A stretch of 64,000 nucleotides of DNA from NCBI GenBank assembly GCA_963818885.1, contig CAWFTP010000003.1:496001-560000 (forward strand), given 5' to 3'. The DNA comes from DATFDN01 sp963818885 (lineage in GTDB: Bacteria; Pseudomonadota; Alphaproteobacteria; Acetobacterales; Acetobacteraceae). Below, piece after piece: positions 44,926 to 53,029 of the stretch. Numbering within the stretch: the stretch's first letter is position 1; every line of letters begins with the position of its first letter. A program made the translations under genes and the position numbers. The notes under the pieces are model-generated. The model saw only the letters and a program-made list of their open reading frames with translations. It ran no database searches and was not told where the DNA came from.

Positions 44926-46454
44926 TGGCGCGCGAGGAGCTTCCGCGCTCCGCTGCCGGGGATCGCAATCCGTGGCTGATCGGCGTCATCGTCTCCATCG
45001 CGACCTTCATGGAGGTGCTCGACACCACCATCGTGAACGTCGCGCTGCGCCACATCGCGGGCTCGCTCGCGGTGAGCTATGACGAGAGCACCTGGATCCT
45101 CACCTCCTACCTGATCTCGAACGCGATCGTCCTGCCGATCAGCGGCTGGCTCGCGACGGTGCTGGGGCGCAAGCGCTTCTACATGGGCTGCGTCGCGGTG
45201 TTCACCGCCGCCTCCGTCGCCTGCGCGGCCTCGACCTCGCTCACCTGGATGGTGCTGGCGCGTCTCATGCAAGGGCTCGGCGGCGGCGGACTCGGCCCGA
45301 CCGAGCAGGCGATGTTCGCCGACACCTTCCCGGTCCGGCTGCGCCCGCAGGCTTTCGCGCTCTACGGGCTGACGGTGGTCTCCGCCCCGGCGGTTGGACC
45401 CGTGCTCGGCGGCTGGATCACCGACAGCTTCTCCTGGAACTGGGTGTTCCTCATCAACCTGCCGGTCGGCCTGCTCTCGCTTTTCCTGGTGCACAGCTTC
45501 GTCGTCGAGCCGGAGGCGCTCAAGGACGACCGCCGCAAGGAGCTGCGCGGCGGGCTCAGGATCGACTATGTGGGCTTCGCGCTGGTCGCGCTCGGCTTCG
45601 GCACTCTGCAAGTAGTGCTCGACCGCTTCGACATCGATGACGGCTTCAGCTCGAGTTTCATCCTCGGCACGAGCTTGATCTCCAGTGTGTCGCTCGCGGC
45701 GCTGCTGGTCTGGGAACTTGTCATCGTCAAGCCGATCATCAATCTCCGCCTCTTCGCGCAATCGCGAGGCTTCTCGATCTCCTGCGTGCTGATGTTCCTG
45801 GTCGGGTTCCTGCTGATCAGCACGACCCAGCTCCTGCCGCAGCTGACGCAGGTGCTGATGGGCTACAGCGCCTATCAGGCGGGCCTGACCCTTGGGCTCG
45901 GCGGGCTCGCCACGTTCTTCGTCATGCCGCTCGCCGGGATCGTCACCGGCCGGCTGGTGCAGCCGAAATGGCTGATCGCGGGCGCGATGATCGGCAGCGG
46001 CTGGGCCATCTGGTCCTGGTCCGGCCTCAACCTCGACATCTCGTTCTGGAACGTATCGACCGCGCGCATTGTCCAGGTCGTTTGGCTGCCCTTCCTGTTC
46101 ATCCCGCTCTCGGCGGTCTGCTACGTCGGCGTGCCGCCGGAGGAGAACAACCAGGCCTCGGCGATGATCAACCTGATGCGAAATTTGGGCGGCAGCTTCG
46201 GCGTTTCCTTCGTACAGACGATGCTGTCATACCGTGCGCAGTTCCACTACGAGCGGCTGGGCGAATCGGTCACGCCGTATAGCGGCTACGGCTTCGGGCA
46301 CGCCCTGGGCACCATTGCCCACGCGGTGCAGACCCAGGCGCAGGCAATGAGCTATCTCGACGTCTTCTGGCTGCTCGGTCTCGTCGCCCTCTGCGTTTGG
46401 CCGCTCGCCCTATTCCTGCCACTCACGCCGAGGAGCGCACCGGCCGGGCACTGA
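44925..46454 (+). CDS. emrB: DHA2 family MFS drug-efflux permease (EmrB-like)
   Basis: A 509-residue proton antiporter with about 14 hydrophobic helices. Motif A-like segment GWLATVLGRKRFYMGC follows helix 2, motif C-like APAVGPVLGGWITDSFSWNWVFLINLPVG lies in helix 5, and EVLDTTIVNVALRHI is typical of the first helix of DHA2 proteins. Together with EmrA it would expel hydrophobic drugs or toxic organic compounds. Its ATG is shared with the emrA stop, and expression is probably controlled by the adjacent TetR. Confidence 0.94.
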   Translation: MAREELPRSAAGDRNPWLIGVIVSIATFMEVLDTTIVNVALRHIAGSLAVSYDESTWILTSYLISNAIVLPISGWLATVLGRKRFYMGCVAVFTAASVACAASTSLTWMVLARLMQGLGGGGLGPTEQAMFADTFPVRLRPQAFALYGLTVVSAPAVGPVLGGWITDSFSWNWVFLINLPVGLLSLFLVHSFVVEPEALKDDRRKELRGGLRIDYVGFALVALGFGTLQVVLDRFDIDDGFSSSFILGTSLISSVSLAALLVWELVIVKPIINLRLFAQSRGFSISCVLMFLVGFLLISTTQLLPQLTQVLMGYSAYQAGLTLGLGGLATFFVMPLAGIVTGRLVQPKWLIAGAMIGSGWAIWSWSGLNLDISFWNVSTARIVQVVWLPFLFIPLSAVCYVGVPPEENNQASAMINLMRNLGGSFGVSFVQTMLSYRAQFHYERLGESVTPYSGYGFGHALGTIAHAVQTQAQAMSYLDVFWLLGLVALCVWPLALFLPLTPRSAPAGH

Positions 46455-46596
46455 TTGGGATCGCAAGCCGCCTGCGGGCCGCGCCATCCACACATCAGTT
46501 GGCAGCGGCCCTACTACGTCTTCCGACGTGCAGCCTCTACGAACTCAACTTCGCGGCGTGGAGCGCGGAGCAGGCGCCGCGCACACAGCGACATCC

Positions 46597-48060
46597 TCAC
46601 CCGCTGAGCGCGCCGATCTCTCCCGCGATAGGTGTTTCGCGGCCCTGTCCCGCTCCCTCCTGCAGAAATGCGCCCTGCCGGCGCAGCACGGAACGCAGCT
46701 CGCCCAGCGGCACATCCCGTGGCGCCACCTTGCGCACCACCGCGAGCGCCGCCGCCGCGCCGGCCGCGTGCCCGGTCAGCCAGCATTGCGGAATCTCGCG
46801 CAGGAAGGAGTGGCTGCTGGTATCGCAGGCCAGATGCCGCCCCGGCGCGAGCAAGCCGTCGAGCCGCTCCGGCACGATAGCCCCATAAGGCACCGACACG
46901 TTCGCGAATTTCGGCGACAGCGAGGGCGAGACGCCGATCTCGTCCGCATGCACCCTCCCGTCCCAATGCGCGCGTAGCACGCTCGCCACGCCATGCAGCC
47001 GCCGCGCGTGGCGCACGCCGAGCTGCGGTGCGGACAGCATCAGGAACGCGCCGGCAAACCCCGGCGCGTGCGCGCGGTAGAAGGCGAGGTGCTCCACCAT
47101 CAGCTGATGGCTGCGGATCTCCACATCCGTCTGGTCCTCGACATCGACCGCCGAATAGCCGGCGAGCCGCGGCCCCATGAACACTGCAATGTCGTCACGC
47201 CAGGAGACGAACGGACGCTCGAAGTACCGCATCGCCTCGCGGCCGCGCGCCATGAAGTCGCTGTACTGCTCCGGGTGCTCGGCGCGGAAGCGCAGGAACG
47301 CGGGCACGTCGACGCCGCCGAACAGCCAGGCGGTGTTCATGCACCCGTGGATGTCGCCGGTGTCGACATCGGTGTCGAACCCGGCTCCGGCGGCGGCGTA
47401 GAGGTCTCCATCACCCGTCGCGTCGACCGTCACCGTCGCGACGATCGCGCGGCGGCCCTGCTTGCTCTCGAACGTGCAGCCGGTGACCGTGCCGCCCTCG
47501 ACCAGCGGCGAGGCGGCCCAGCCGTGGAAGACCGGATGCACCCCCGCCTCGAGCACCGCCGTCAGTGACACCGCCTTCAGCCACTCGGGATCGAGCGTGG
47601 GCGCATGGGTGACGACGCCGTGGAACGCCGAGGTCCGCAGCGCCCAATAGGTGGCGGTTGCCACGTCACGCGATCCCCACGCCTCTCGCGGCGGTCCCGC
47701 CAGGGCGCCGGCGGGAAGGCGATCGAGCAGTTCCTCCGCGATCCCGCGGATCACGTGCCGCCCGCTCCAATCGCTCATCCGGTCGATCCAGATGACCAGC
47801 CCGCCAGTCGAGAGCCCGCCGAGATGGTTGTAGCGCTCGAGCAGGATCACGTCGGCGCCCTGCCGCGCAGCGGCGAGCGCGGCGGCGGTCCCCGCCGGGC
47901 CGCCGCCGACCACGAGCACGTCGCAGGTGGCATGGACCGGGACGGAGCGGGCAGGCTCCTGGATCGTCCGATCCACGGATGCCCGTCGCGCCCGCTTCTC
48001 GGCGGCGAACGTCTCCGCCTGGAAGAACAGCCGCCCGTACGACTTCTTGCTTCCCTCCAT
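46597..48060 (-). CDS. FAD-dependent oxidoreductase
   Basis: A 487-residue flavoprotein. After a ~45-residue N-terminal segment, the dinucleotide motif VLVVGGGPAGTAAALAAA is at residues 48-65 and the FAD ribose acidic residue is in LLERYNHLGG. TVDATGDGDLYAAAGAGFD and the late GLLAPGRHLACDTSSHSFLR are typical of the FAD_oxidored (PF12831) group. Substrate and electron acceptor are unknown. The start is set at ATG 48060. It faces the small-protein pair at 48154 across 93 bases. Confidence 0.85.
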   Translation of the reverse strand: MEGSKKSYGRLFFQAETFAAEKRARRASVDRTIQEPARSVPVHATCDVLVVGGGPAGTAAALAAARQGADVILLERYNHLGGLSTGGLVIWIDRMSDWSGRHVIRGIAEELLDRLPAGALAGPPREAWGSRDVATATYWALRTSAFHGVVTHAPTLDPEWLKAVSLTAVLEAGVHPVFHGWAASPLVEGGTVTGCTFESKQGRRAIVATVTVDATGDGDLYAAAGAGFDTDVDTGDIHGCMNTAWLFGGVDVPAFLRFRAEHPEQYSDFMARGREAMRYFERPFVSWRDDIAVFMGPRLAGYSAVDVEDQTDVEIRSHQLMVEHLAFYRAHAPGFAGAFLMLSAPQLGVRHARRLHGVASVLRAHWDGRVHADEIGVSPSLSPKFANVSVPYGAIVPERLDGLLAPGRHLACDTSSHSFLREIPQCWLTGHAAGAAAALAVVRKVAPRDVPLGELRSVLRRQGAFLQEGAGQGRETPIAGEIGALSG

Positions 48061-48153
48061 GCCCGGCCTTCCAGGTGATGGGCGGACCGATGCAACTCCA
48101 TCCCCGCCCGTCCGTTCAAACGTTCCGACAGCATTCGTGTCACAGGAGGCATC

Positions 48154-48360
48154 ATGAGCGAGCACACGAACGAGGCCAACCCGCAATCCCAGGAGGCCGG
48201 CAAGCTGTATGACTCCGGGGGACAGGTCATCCGCAACGACCACCCGCGCCACCTGCAACAGCGTACGAGCGGACAAGTGATGGACTTCATCCATCAGCAG
48301 CCGCTCGCCGCCGTGGTGATCGCCTTCGGGCTTGGCTACTTCGTGGGCAAGATCATCTGA
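48154..48360 (+). CDS. Small membrane protein with a C-terminal transmembrane helix
   Basis: A 68-residue protein with an excellent CAGGAGGCATC ribosome-binding site before ATG 48154. The first 45 residues are polar (SEHTNEANPQSQEAGKLYDS), and the last 23 (PLAAVVIAFGLGYFVGKII) form a glycine-patterned helix typical of a single-span anchor. The pattern resembles DUF883/ElaB-like ribosome- or membrane-associated proteins, which end in a GxGxxxG helix. A 43-residue lipoprotein starts inside its stop codon. The function is unknown. Confidence 0.75.
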   Translation: MSEHTNEANPQSQEAGKLYDSGGQVIRNDHPRHLQQRTSGQVMDFIHQQPLAAVVIAFGLGYFVGKII

Positions 48361-48491
48361 TGCGCCGGCTGCTCGCCCTGCTTCTGCTGCTCGGCGCCGT
48401 CATGACAACGACCGCGTGCGTGGTCGAGGAGCCCGGCCCGGGGCCCAACCACGCGCGATGGTGCTACTATCATCCCTATCGCTGCCGGTAG
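48360..48491 (+). CDS. Very small lipoprotein (43 residues)
   Basis: A 43-codon gene, easily missed because of its size. ATG 48360 shares its A with the preceding TGA (TGATG), so it is translationally coupled to the 68-residue membrane protein. The signal is MRRLLALLLLLGAVMTTTA and is followed by Cys, giving a lipobox TTAC, then an acidic, aromatic tail ending WCYYHPYRCR with two further cysteines. The lipidated mature protein would be only about 24 residues. No family is recognised, though entericidin-like peptides have similar form. Confidence 0.65.
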   Translation: MRRLLALLLLLGAVMTTTACVVEEPGPGPNHARWCYYHPYRCR

Positions 48492-48502
48492 GATGGTTTC
48501 CG

Positions 48503-48565
48503 TTACGCCTTGAGCTTGTCCGGCATCGCCGGCGGCTCGTTCGCGTCCACCACTACCTCGACCAC
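48503..48565 (-). CDS. Possible 20-codon leader-sized ORF downstream of smpB
   Basis: Between the smpB stop and a TAA at 48503-48505 the same frame stays open for 33 codons with strongly coding-like codon use (third positions almost all G or C). A GTG at 48565 has GGAG seven bases upstream and would start a 20-residue peptide ending in PPAMPDKLKA. Alternatively the stretch is an eroded extension or the tail of a lost gene. No homology is recognised. This entry is speculative. Confidence 0.25.
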   Translation of the reverse strand: MVEVVVDANEPPAMPDKLKA

Positions 48566-48604
48566 CGCGGCTCCAGGGAGCGAGAAGTTCGGCTCCTCCG
48601 TCTT

Positions 48605-49090
48605 TTATCCGCGATCGCGCAACAGCCGCGCCTTGTCGCGCTGCCAGTCGCGGGCGGCGATCACCGCCCGCTTATCGCCCTTCTTGCGGCCTTGCCCGAC
48701 ACCAAGCAGCACCTTTGCCCGGCCGCGCTCGTTGAAATGGATCTGCAAGGGCACCAGCGTCACGCCCTCGCGCGCGACGGCGCTGGAGAGCTTCACGATC
48801 TGCTGGTGCCGCAGCAACAGCTTGCGCGGCGCGCGCGGCTCGAAGCGCGACAGCACGCCGCCCTGGTATTCGGGGATATAGGCATTGAACAGCCAAAGCT
48901 CGCCGCCGCGCTCCCCGGCCCAGGCCTCGCTCAAGGTCGCGCGGCCATGCCGGAGGCTCTTCACCTCCGGCCCCTTCAGCACGATGCCGGCCTCGACCGT
49001 GTCGCCGATCGCGTAGTCGAACCGCGCTTTGCGGTTCTGCGCCGCGATCCCGTGCGAGATCAGCCCCTTCTTGTTCTTCGCTTCCGCCAT
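48605..49090 (-). CDS. smpB: SsrA-binding protein SmpB
   Basis: A 161-residue OB-fold protein. It has the signatures AQNRKARFDYAIGDTVEAGIVLKGPEVKSLRHGRATLSEA, FNAYIPEYQ and RKLLLRHQQIVKL; the long tail GRKKGDKRAVIAARDWQRDKARLLRDRG carries the Arg/Lys residues that enter the ribosomal mRNA path. SmpB with tmRNA rescues stalled ribosomes. It follows dapA by four bases on the minus strand. No ssrA is seen in the window. Confidence 0.96.
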   Translation of the reverse strand: MAEAKNKKGLISHGIAAQNRKARFDYAIGDTVEAGIVLKGPEVKSLRHGRATLSEAWAGERGGELWLFNAYIPEYQGGVLSRFEPRAPRKLLLRHQQIVKLSSAVAREGVTLVPLQIHFNERGRAKVLLGVGQGRKKGDKRAVIAARDWQRDKARLLRDRG

Positions 49091-49094
49091 CGCC

Positions 49095-49973
49095 TCAGTT
49101 GAGCAGGCCGACCTCGGCCATCGCGTTGCGCACGCGCTCGGCGGTCGCGGGCATCAGCGGCGCCAGCGGCAGGCGGCACAGCGGTTCGGTCTTGCCCAGC
49201 AGGCTCGCCGCGTATTTCACCGGCCCGGGGCTGGTTTCGGCGAACAGCGCATCGTGCAGCGGTACCAGCCGGTCCTGGATGTCGATCGCGTCGTTGATGC
49301 GGCCTTCCTGCCAGGCGGCATGCATCTCCGAACAGAGGCGCGGCGCGACATTCGCGGTGACGCTGATGCAGCCGTCTCCGCCGGCGGCGAGGAAGGCGAG
49401 CGCCGTGTGGTCCTCGCCCGAGAGCTGGCAGAACCCGGCGCCGCAGGCGCGGCGCGTGTGCAGCGGCCGAGCGAGATTCGCGGTCGCATCCTTCACGCCG
49501 ACGATGTTGCGGTGCCCGGCGAGGCGGGCCATCGTCTCCACGCTCATATCGACGACGCTGCGCGGCGGGATGTTGTAGATGATGATCGGCAAGTCGACCG
49601 AATCGGCGATCGCTTTGAAGTGCAGGTACATCCCTTCCTGCGTCGGTTTGTTGTAGTACGGTGTGACGATCAGCGCCGCCGTCGCGCCGGCCTTGCGGGC
49701 GTGGCGCGTGAGGTCGATCGCCTCCTCGGTGCTGTTGGATCCGGTTCCCGCGATCACCGGCACGCGCCCCTTCGCCACTTCGATGGCGATCTCCACCACG
49801 CGCTTATGCTCGGCATGGTTGAGCGTCGGCAACTCGCCGGTTGTGCCGACCGGAACCACAGCGGAGGTGCCTTCGTTGATCTGCCAGTCCACGAAATCGG
49901 CGTACGCCTTCTCATTGATCGAGCCGTCCTGTCGCATCGGCGTGATCAGGGCGACGAGCGACCCCTTGAACAT
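49095..49973 (-). CDS. dapA: 4-hydroxy-tetrahydrodipicolinate synthase
   Basis: A 292-residue class I aldolase-type enzyme. VPVGTTGELPTLNHAEHKRVVEIAI begins the active site, PYYNKPTQEG contains the catalytic Tyr, and Lys161 in GVKDA forms the Schiff base with pyruvate. It condenses pyruvate with aspartate semialdehyde in lysine and diaminopimelate synthesis. It is the first gene of a dapA-smpB operon divergent from slt over 102 bases; this order is frequent in sphingomonads. Confidence 0.95.
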   Translation of the reverse strand: MFKGSLVALITPMRQDGSINEKAYADFVDWQINEGTSAVVPVGTTGELPTLNHAEHKRVVEIAIEVAKGRVPVIAGTGSNSTEEAIDLTRHARKAGATAALIVTPYYNKPTQEGMYLHFKAIADSVDLPIIIYNIPPRSVVDMSVETMARLAGHRNIVGVKDATANLARPLHTRRACGAGFCQLSGEDHTALAFLAAGGDGCISVTANVAPRLCSEMHAAWQEGRINDAIDIQDRLVPLHDALFAETSPGPVKYAASLLGKTEPLCRLPLAPLMPATAERVRNAMAEVGLLN

Positions 49974-50075
49974 CGCAATCCTCCCAAGGCAAAGCGAAAC
50001 TTGACGCTAGGCGCGCGAAGGGTGAGTCGCAAGGGAGGGGTGCGCCGGGCACGAGGCGGCGGTAGAAGCGGGCGC

Positions 50076-52031
50076 ATGCGTTGGTCCCCTCGGCCGTTCG
50101 GCCTGCTGCTCCTGGCGCTGATCGGCGCACTCGCCCGCGGAACGGCGGGGGCGTCGGCCGGCGATCCGATGCCGGCGGTGCGGGCGGGCAATTTCCCGCA
50201 GGCCGATGCGCGGGCCGCCGAATACGCCGATCCGGTGGCGCGCAAGCTGGTGCAGTACTATCGCCTGCTGACGCCGGGCCAGGCGAGCGCCGCCGAGATC
50301 GCCGCGTTCGAGGCGGCCAACCCCGACTGGCCGAATCAGGCGCTGCTGGAAAAGCGCCGGCAGGAGGCGATCGCGCGCGAGCCCGATCCCGCCGCCGCCC
50401 GTGCCGCATGCGCGCAGGGTGCCACCACCGCCGCCGCGCTCGCGCGCTGCGCCGATGCGCTGGCGGACGGCGGGGAGACCGAAGCCGCGATCACGGCGGC
50501 ACGGCAGGCGTGGGTCGCGAGCGTCGCCCCCGATGCCGACGCAGCGGGCTTCCTCGCGCGCTGGAAATCGGCGCTGCGGCCGCAGGATCAGTGGGCGCGC
50601 TTCGACCGTCTCGCCTGGAACAACAATCCCGAGGCGGCGGAGCAGATCGGCCACTTGATCCAATCGGAACGGGATGCCGCGCAGGCCCGCCTCGCGCTGC
50701 GCCACGACGCGCCCAACGCCGACAAGCTGCTCGGCAAGCTGACCACGGCCGAGCGCGACGACCCGGCAATGGTGCTCGACTATGCGCGCTGGCTGCGCCG
50801 CCAGAAACGCATCCCGGACGCCGTCGTGCTGTGGACGGCGAAAGGCTTTGCCGCCGAGCAGGCTGCAGCCGCCGACCGGCGCGCCGCGTTCTGGGCGGAG
50901 CGCAACATCCTGGCACGCCAGCTCCTCGCGCTGGGCGACAACCAGGATGCCTACACGATCGCCGATGATTCGGCGCAGACCGGGGCAGATGCCGCCGCCT
51001 CCGCCTTCCTCGCCGGTTTCATCGCGCTGCGCCGGCTGTCGGATGCCGAGACGGCGCGCATGCAGTTTCAGCGTCTCACGGAGGGTAAGGCGGCAATCAC
51101 CCAGGCGCGCGCGCATTACTGGCTGGCACGCACCGATGCCGCGCTGGGCAAGGATTCCGCTGCGGACGACGCCAAGGCGGCCGCGTTCCCGCTCACCTTC
51201 TACGGCCAGCTCGCGGCGCGCGCCTCGGGTCTGGACGAGGCGGCGCTGGATGCGCGCATCCGGGCGCTGACCGATCCGGGCTACACGACCGACATCGCCT
51301 GGGACTTCACCGGTCGCGAGCTGATCCGCGCGGCGACGATGCTCGCCGCCTGGGGAGAGCTCGGTCGCGCGCGCGGCTTCCTCCTGCGCGCGCAGGAGAC
51401 GGCGAACGATCCCGCCCAACAGGCGCTGGCCGCGCGGCTCGCCCTGAACCTGGGAATGCCGGATACCGCCGTGTTCATCGCCCGCCGCATGGGCGTCGAA
51501 GGGCTGGAGCTGCCGCAGGCCGGCTGGCCGGAACCCGTCAGCCCGCCCGACGCGCCCCAAGCCAACCCACTCGATCCGGCGATCACGCTCGCGCTGATCC
51601 GACAGGAGAGCAGCTTCGACGCCGGCGCGATCAGCGCGGTGGGGGCACGCGGGCTGATGCAGCTGATGCCGGCAACCGCGCAGGTGGAGGCGCAGCGCGG
51701 CGGCGGCAGCGTCACGAACCGCGAGCTGACGGCCGATCCCACCCGCAACATGGAATTGGGCGCCTCCTACATGCGTTCGATGCTGGCCCGCTTCGACGGC
51801 TCGCTGCCTTTGGCGGTGGCGGCGTACAATGCCGGGCCGAACCGCGTCGATCAGTGGCTGCGCGACAATGGCGACCCGCGCACCGGGCAAGTCGGCATGA
51901 TCGACTGGATCGAGCTGATCCCGTTCGAGGAGACCCGCAACTATGTCGAGCGGGTGCTGGAGAACGTCGTCATCTACCAGACACGGCGCGGCAAGCACAC
52001 CGGGAGCCTCACCGCGCAGTGGATGCGGTGA
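50076..52031 (+). CDS. slt: Soluble lytic murein transglycosylase (Slt family)
   Basis: A 651-residue exported enzyme. A signal peptide (residues 1-25, FGLLLLALIGALARGTAGA) is followed by ~430 residues of helical superhelix repeats, as in Slt70. The C-terminal SLT domain has catalytic Glu511 in RQESSFDAGAISAVGARGLMQLMPATA and the late AYNAGPNRVDQWL. It cleaves the glycan strands to 1,6-anhydro products during wall turnover. Four bases of its stop overlap the pgpA GTG start. Confidence 0.92.
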   Translation: MRWSPRPFGLLLLALIGALARGTAGASAGDPMPAVRAGNFPQADARAAEYADPVARKLVQYYRLLTPGQASAAEIAAFEAANPDWPNQALLEKRRQEAIAREPDPAAARAACAQGATTAAALARCADALADGGETEAAITAARQAWVASVAPDADAAGFLARWKSALRPQDQWARFDRLAWNNNPEAAEQIGHLIQSERDAAQARLALRHDAPNADKLLGKLTTAERDDPAMVLDYARWLRRQKRIPDAVVLWTAKGFAAEQAAAADRRAAFWAERNILARQLLALGDNQDAYTIADDSAQTGADAAASAFLAGFIALRRLSDAETARMQFQRLTEGKAAITQARAHYWLARTDAALGKDSAADDAKAAAFPLTFYGQLAARASGLDEAALDARIRALTDPGYTTDIAWDFTGRELIRAATMLAAWGELGRARGFLLRAQETANDPAQQALAARLALNLGMPDTAVFIARRMGVEGLELPQAGWPEPVSPPDAPQANPLDPAITLALIRQESSFDAGAISAVGARGLMQLMPATAQVEAQRGGGSVTNRELTADPTRNMELGASYMRSMLARFDGSLPLAVAAYNAGPNRVDQWLRDNGDPRTGQVGMIDWIELIPFEETRNYVERVLENVVIYQTRRGKHTGSLTAQWMR

Positions 52032-52511
52032 GGCGTCGCCTCGCGCGCCTGCTGGCGAGCGGGCTCGGCATCGGACGCGTCCCACTCGCGCCAGGAACGG
52101 CCGGATCGGCGGCGGCGGTGCTCACGGGCGCCGGCCTGCTCGCCCTTGGGCCGGCAGCACTCGCACTGGGCGCCGTCGGCGCGACGCTTGGCGGCATCTG
52201 GGCAGGTACGCGACAGCGAAGAGGCCGACGCCGATCCCGGCTGGGTCGTCATCGACGAGGTCGCCGGGCAGTGGATCACGCTGCTCGGCCTGCGAGAACC
52301 CACGCCGCTCGGCCTGCTCGCCGCCTTCGCGCTGTTTCGTACGCTTGATATCGCCAAACCCGGCCCTGTCGGCTGGGCGGACCGACGGCGCGGCGCCGTC
52401 GGCGTCATGGCGGACGATGTGATCGCGGGCGGGCTGGGGGCGGCGCTGCTGTGGGCTCTGCGCCGGCACTGCCGCCCGGCACCCACAGCACGTCGCCCCG
52501 CTCGGCGTTAA
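52028..52511 (+). CDS. pgpA: Phosphatidylglycerophosphatase A, one apparent +1 frameshift
   Basis: From GTG 52028 (four-base overlap with the slt stop) the opening LARLLASGLGIGRVPLAPGTAGSAAAVLTG is that of PgpA. At the GG of 52205-52206 one extra base moves the reading frame: GGIWAVRDSEEADADPGWVVIDEVAGQW continues in another frame, where the family metal site DPxxxVxDEVxGQW lies. Repaired, it has 160 residues, as normal. It dephosphorylates phosphatidylglycerol phosphate. It overlaps the opposing pduO gene by 107 bases at the 3' end. Confidence 0.85.
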
Positions 52512-53016
52512 GCGTGCGGGCGAGCACGAAGAGGTGGTCCGACAGCCGGTTGAGATAGCGGATCAGCACCGGATTGACCGCCTCGGCGGCGGACAGGCGC
52601 ACGACGTCGCGCTCGGCGCGCCGCACGACGGTGCGGGCGAGGTGCGCCTGCGCCGCGTCTTGCGTCCCGCCCGGCAGGATGAAGCTGCGCAGCGGCGAGA
52701 GTGCCGCGTTCATCGCCGCGATCTCCGCCTCCAGTCGCCCCGCCGGTCCATCGGTCAGGCGCAGCCGGTCGCCGCCCTCGCCGGGTACGCAGAGATCGGC
52801 GCCGAAGTCGAACAGGTCGTTCTGGATGCGCGCGAGCATGGCATCCATCGCCGCCGGCAGGGAGCCGGCGCGCAGCACGCCGATCGCCGCGTTCGCCTCG
52901 TCCACCGCCCCCATCGCGACGATCCGGCCATGGTCCTTGCGCACCCGTGCCCCGTCGCCAAGCGAGGTCTCGCCTCCATCGCCGCCGCGCGTGACCACCC
53001 TGTCGATGCGGACCAT
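52405..53016 (-). CDS. pduO: Cob(I)yrinic acid a,c-diamide adenosyltransferase, PduO type
   Basis: A 203-residue PduO-family enzyme: TRGGDGGETSLGDGARVRKDHGRI (ATP-binding), AVDEANAAIGVLR, then ERDVVRLSAAEAVNPVLIRYLNRLSDHLFVLAR with the Arg/Asp residues for cobalamin. It adds adenosyl to cob(I)alamin. The ~20 residues after DVLWVPGG are Pro/Arg-rich and exist because the gene end overlaps pgpA on the other strand; the natural stop may differ. It follows zwf by 13 bases with GGGAGGG before its ATG. Confidence 0.93.
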   Translation of the reverse strand: MVRIDRVVTRGGDGGETSLGDGARVRKDHGRIVAMGAVDEANAAIGVLRAGSLPAAMDAMLARIQNDLFDFGADLCVPGEGGDRLRLTDGPAGRLEAEIAAMNAALSPLRSFILPGGTQDAAQAHLARTVVRRAERDVVRLSAAEAVNPVLIRYLNRLSDHLFVLARTLNAERGDVLWVPGGSAGAEPTAAPPPARPRSHRPP

Positions 53017-53029
53017 GTGCAGCCCTCCC

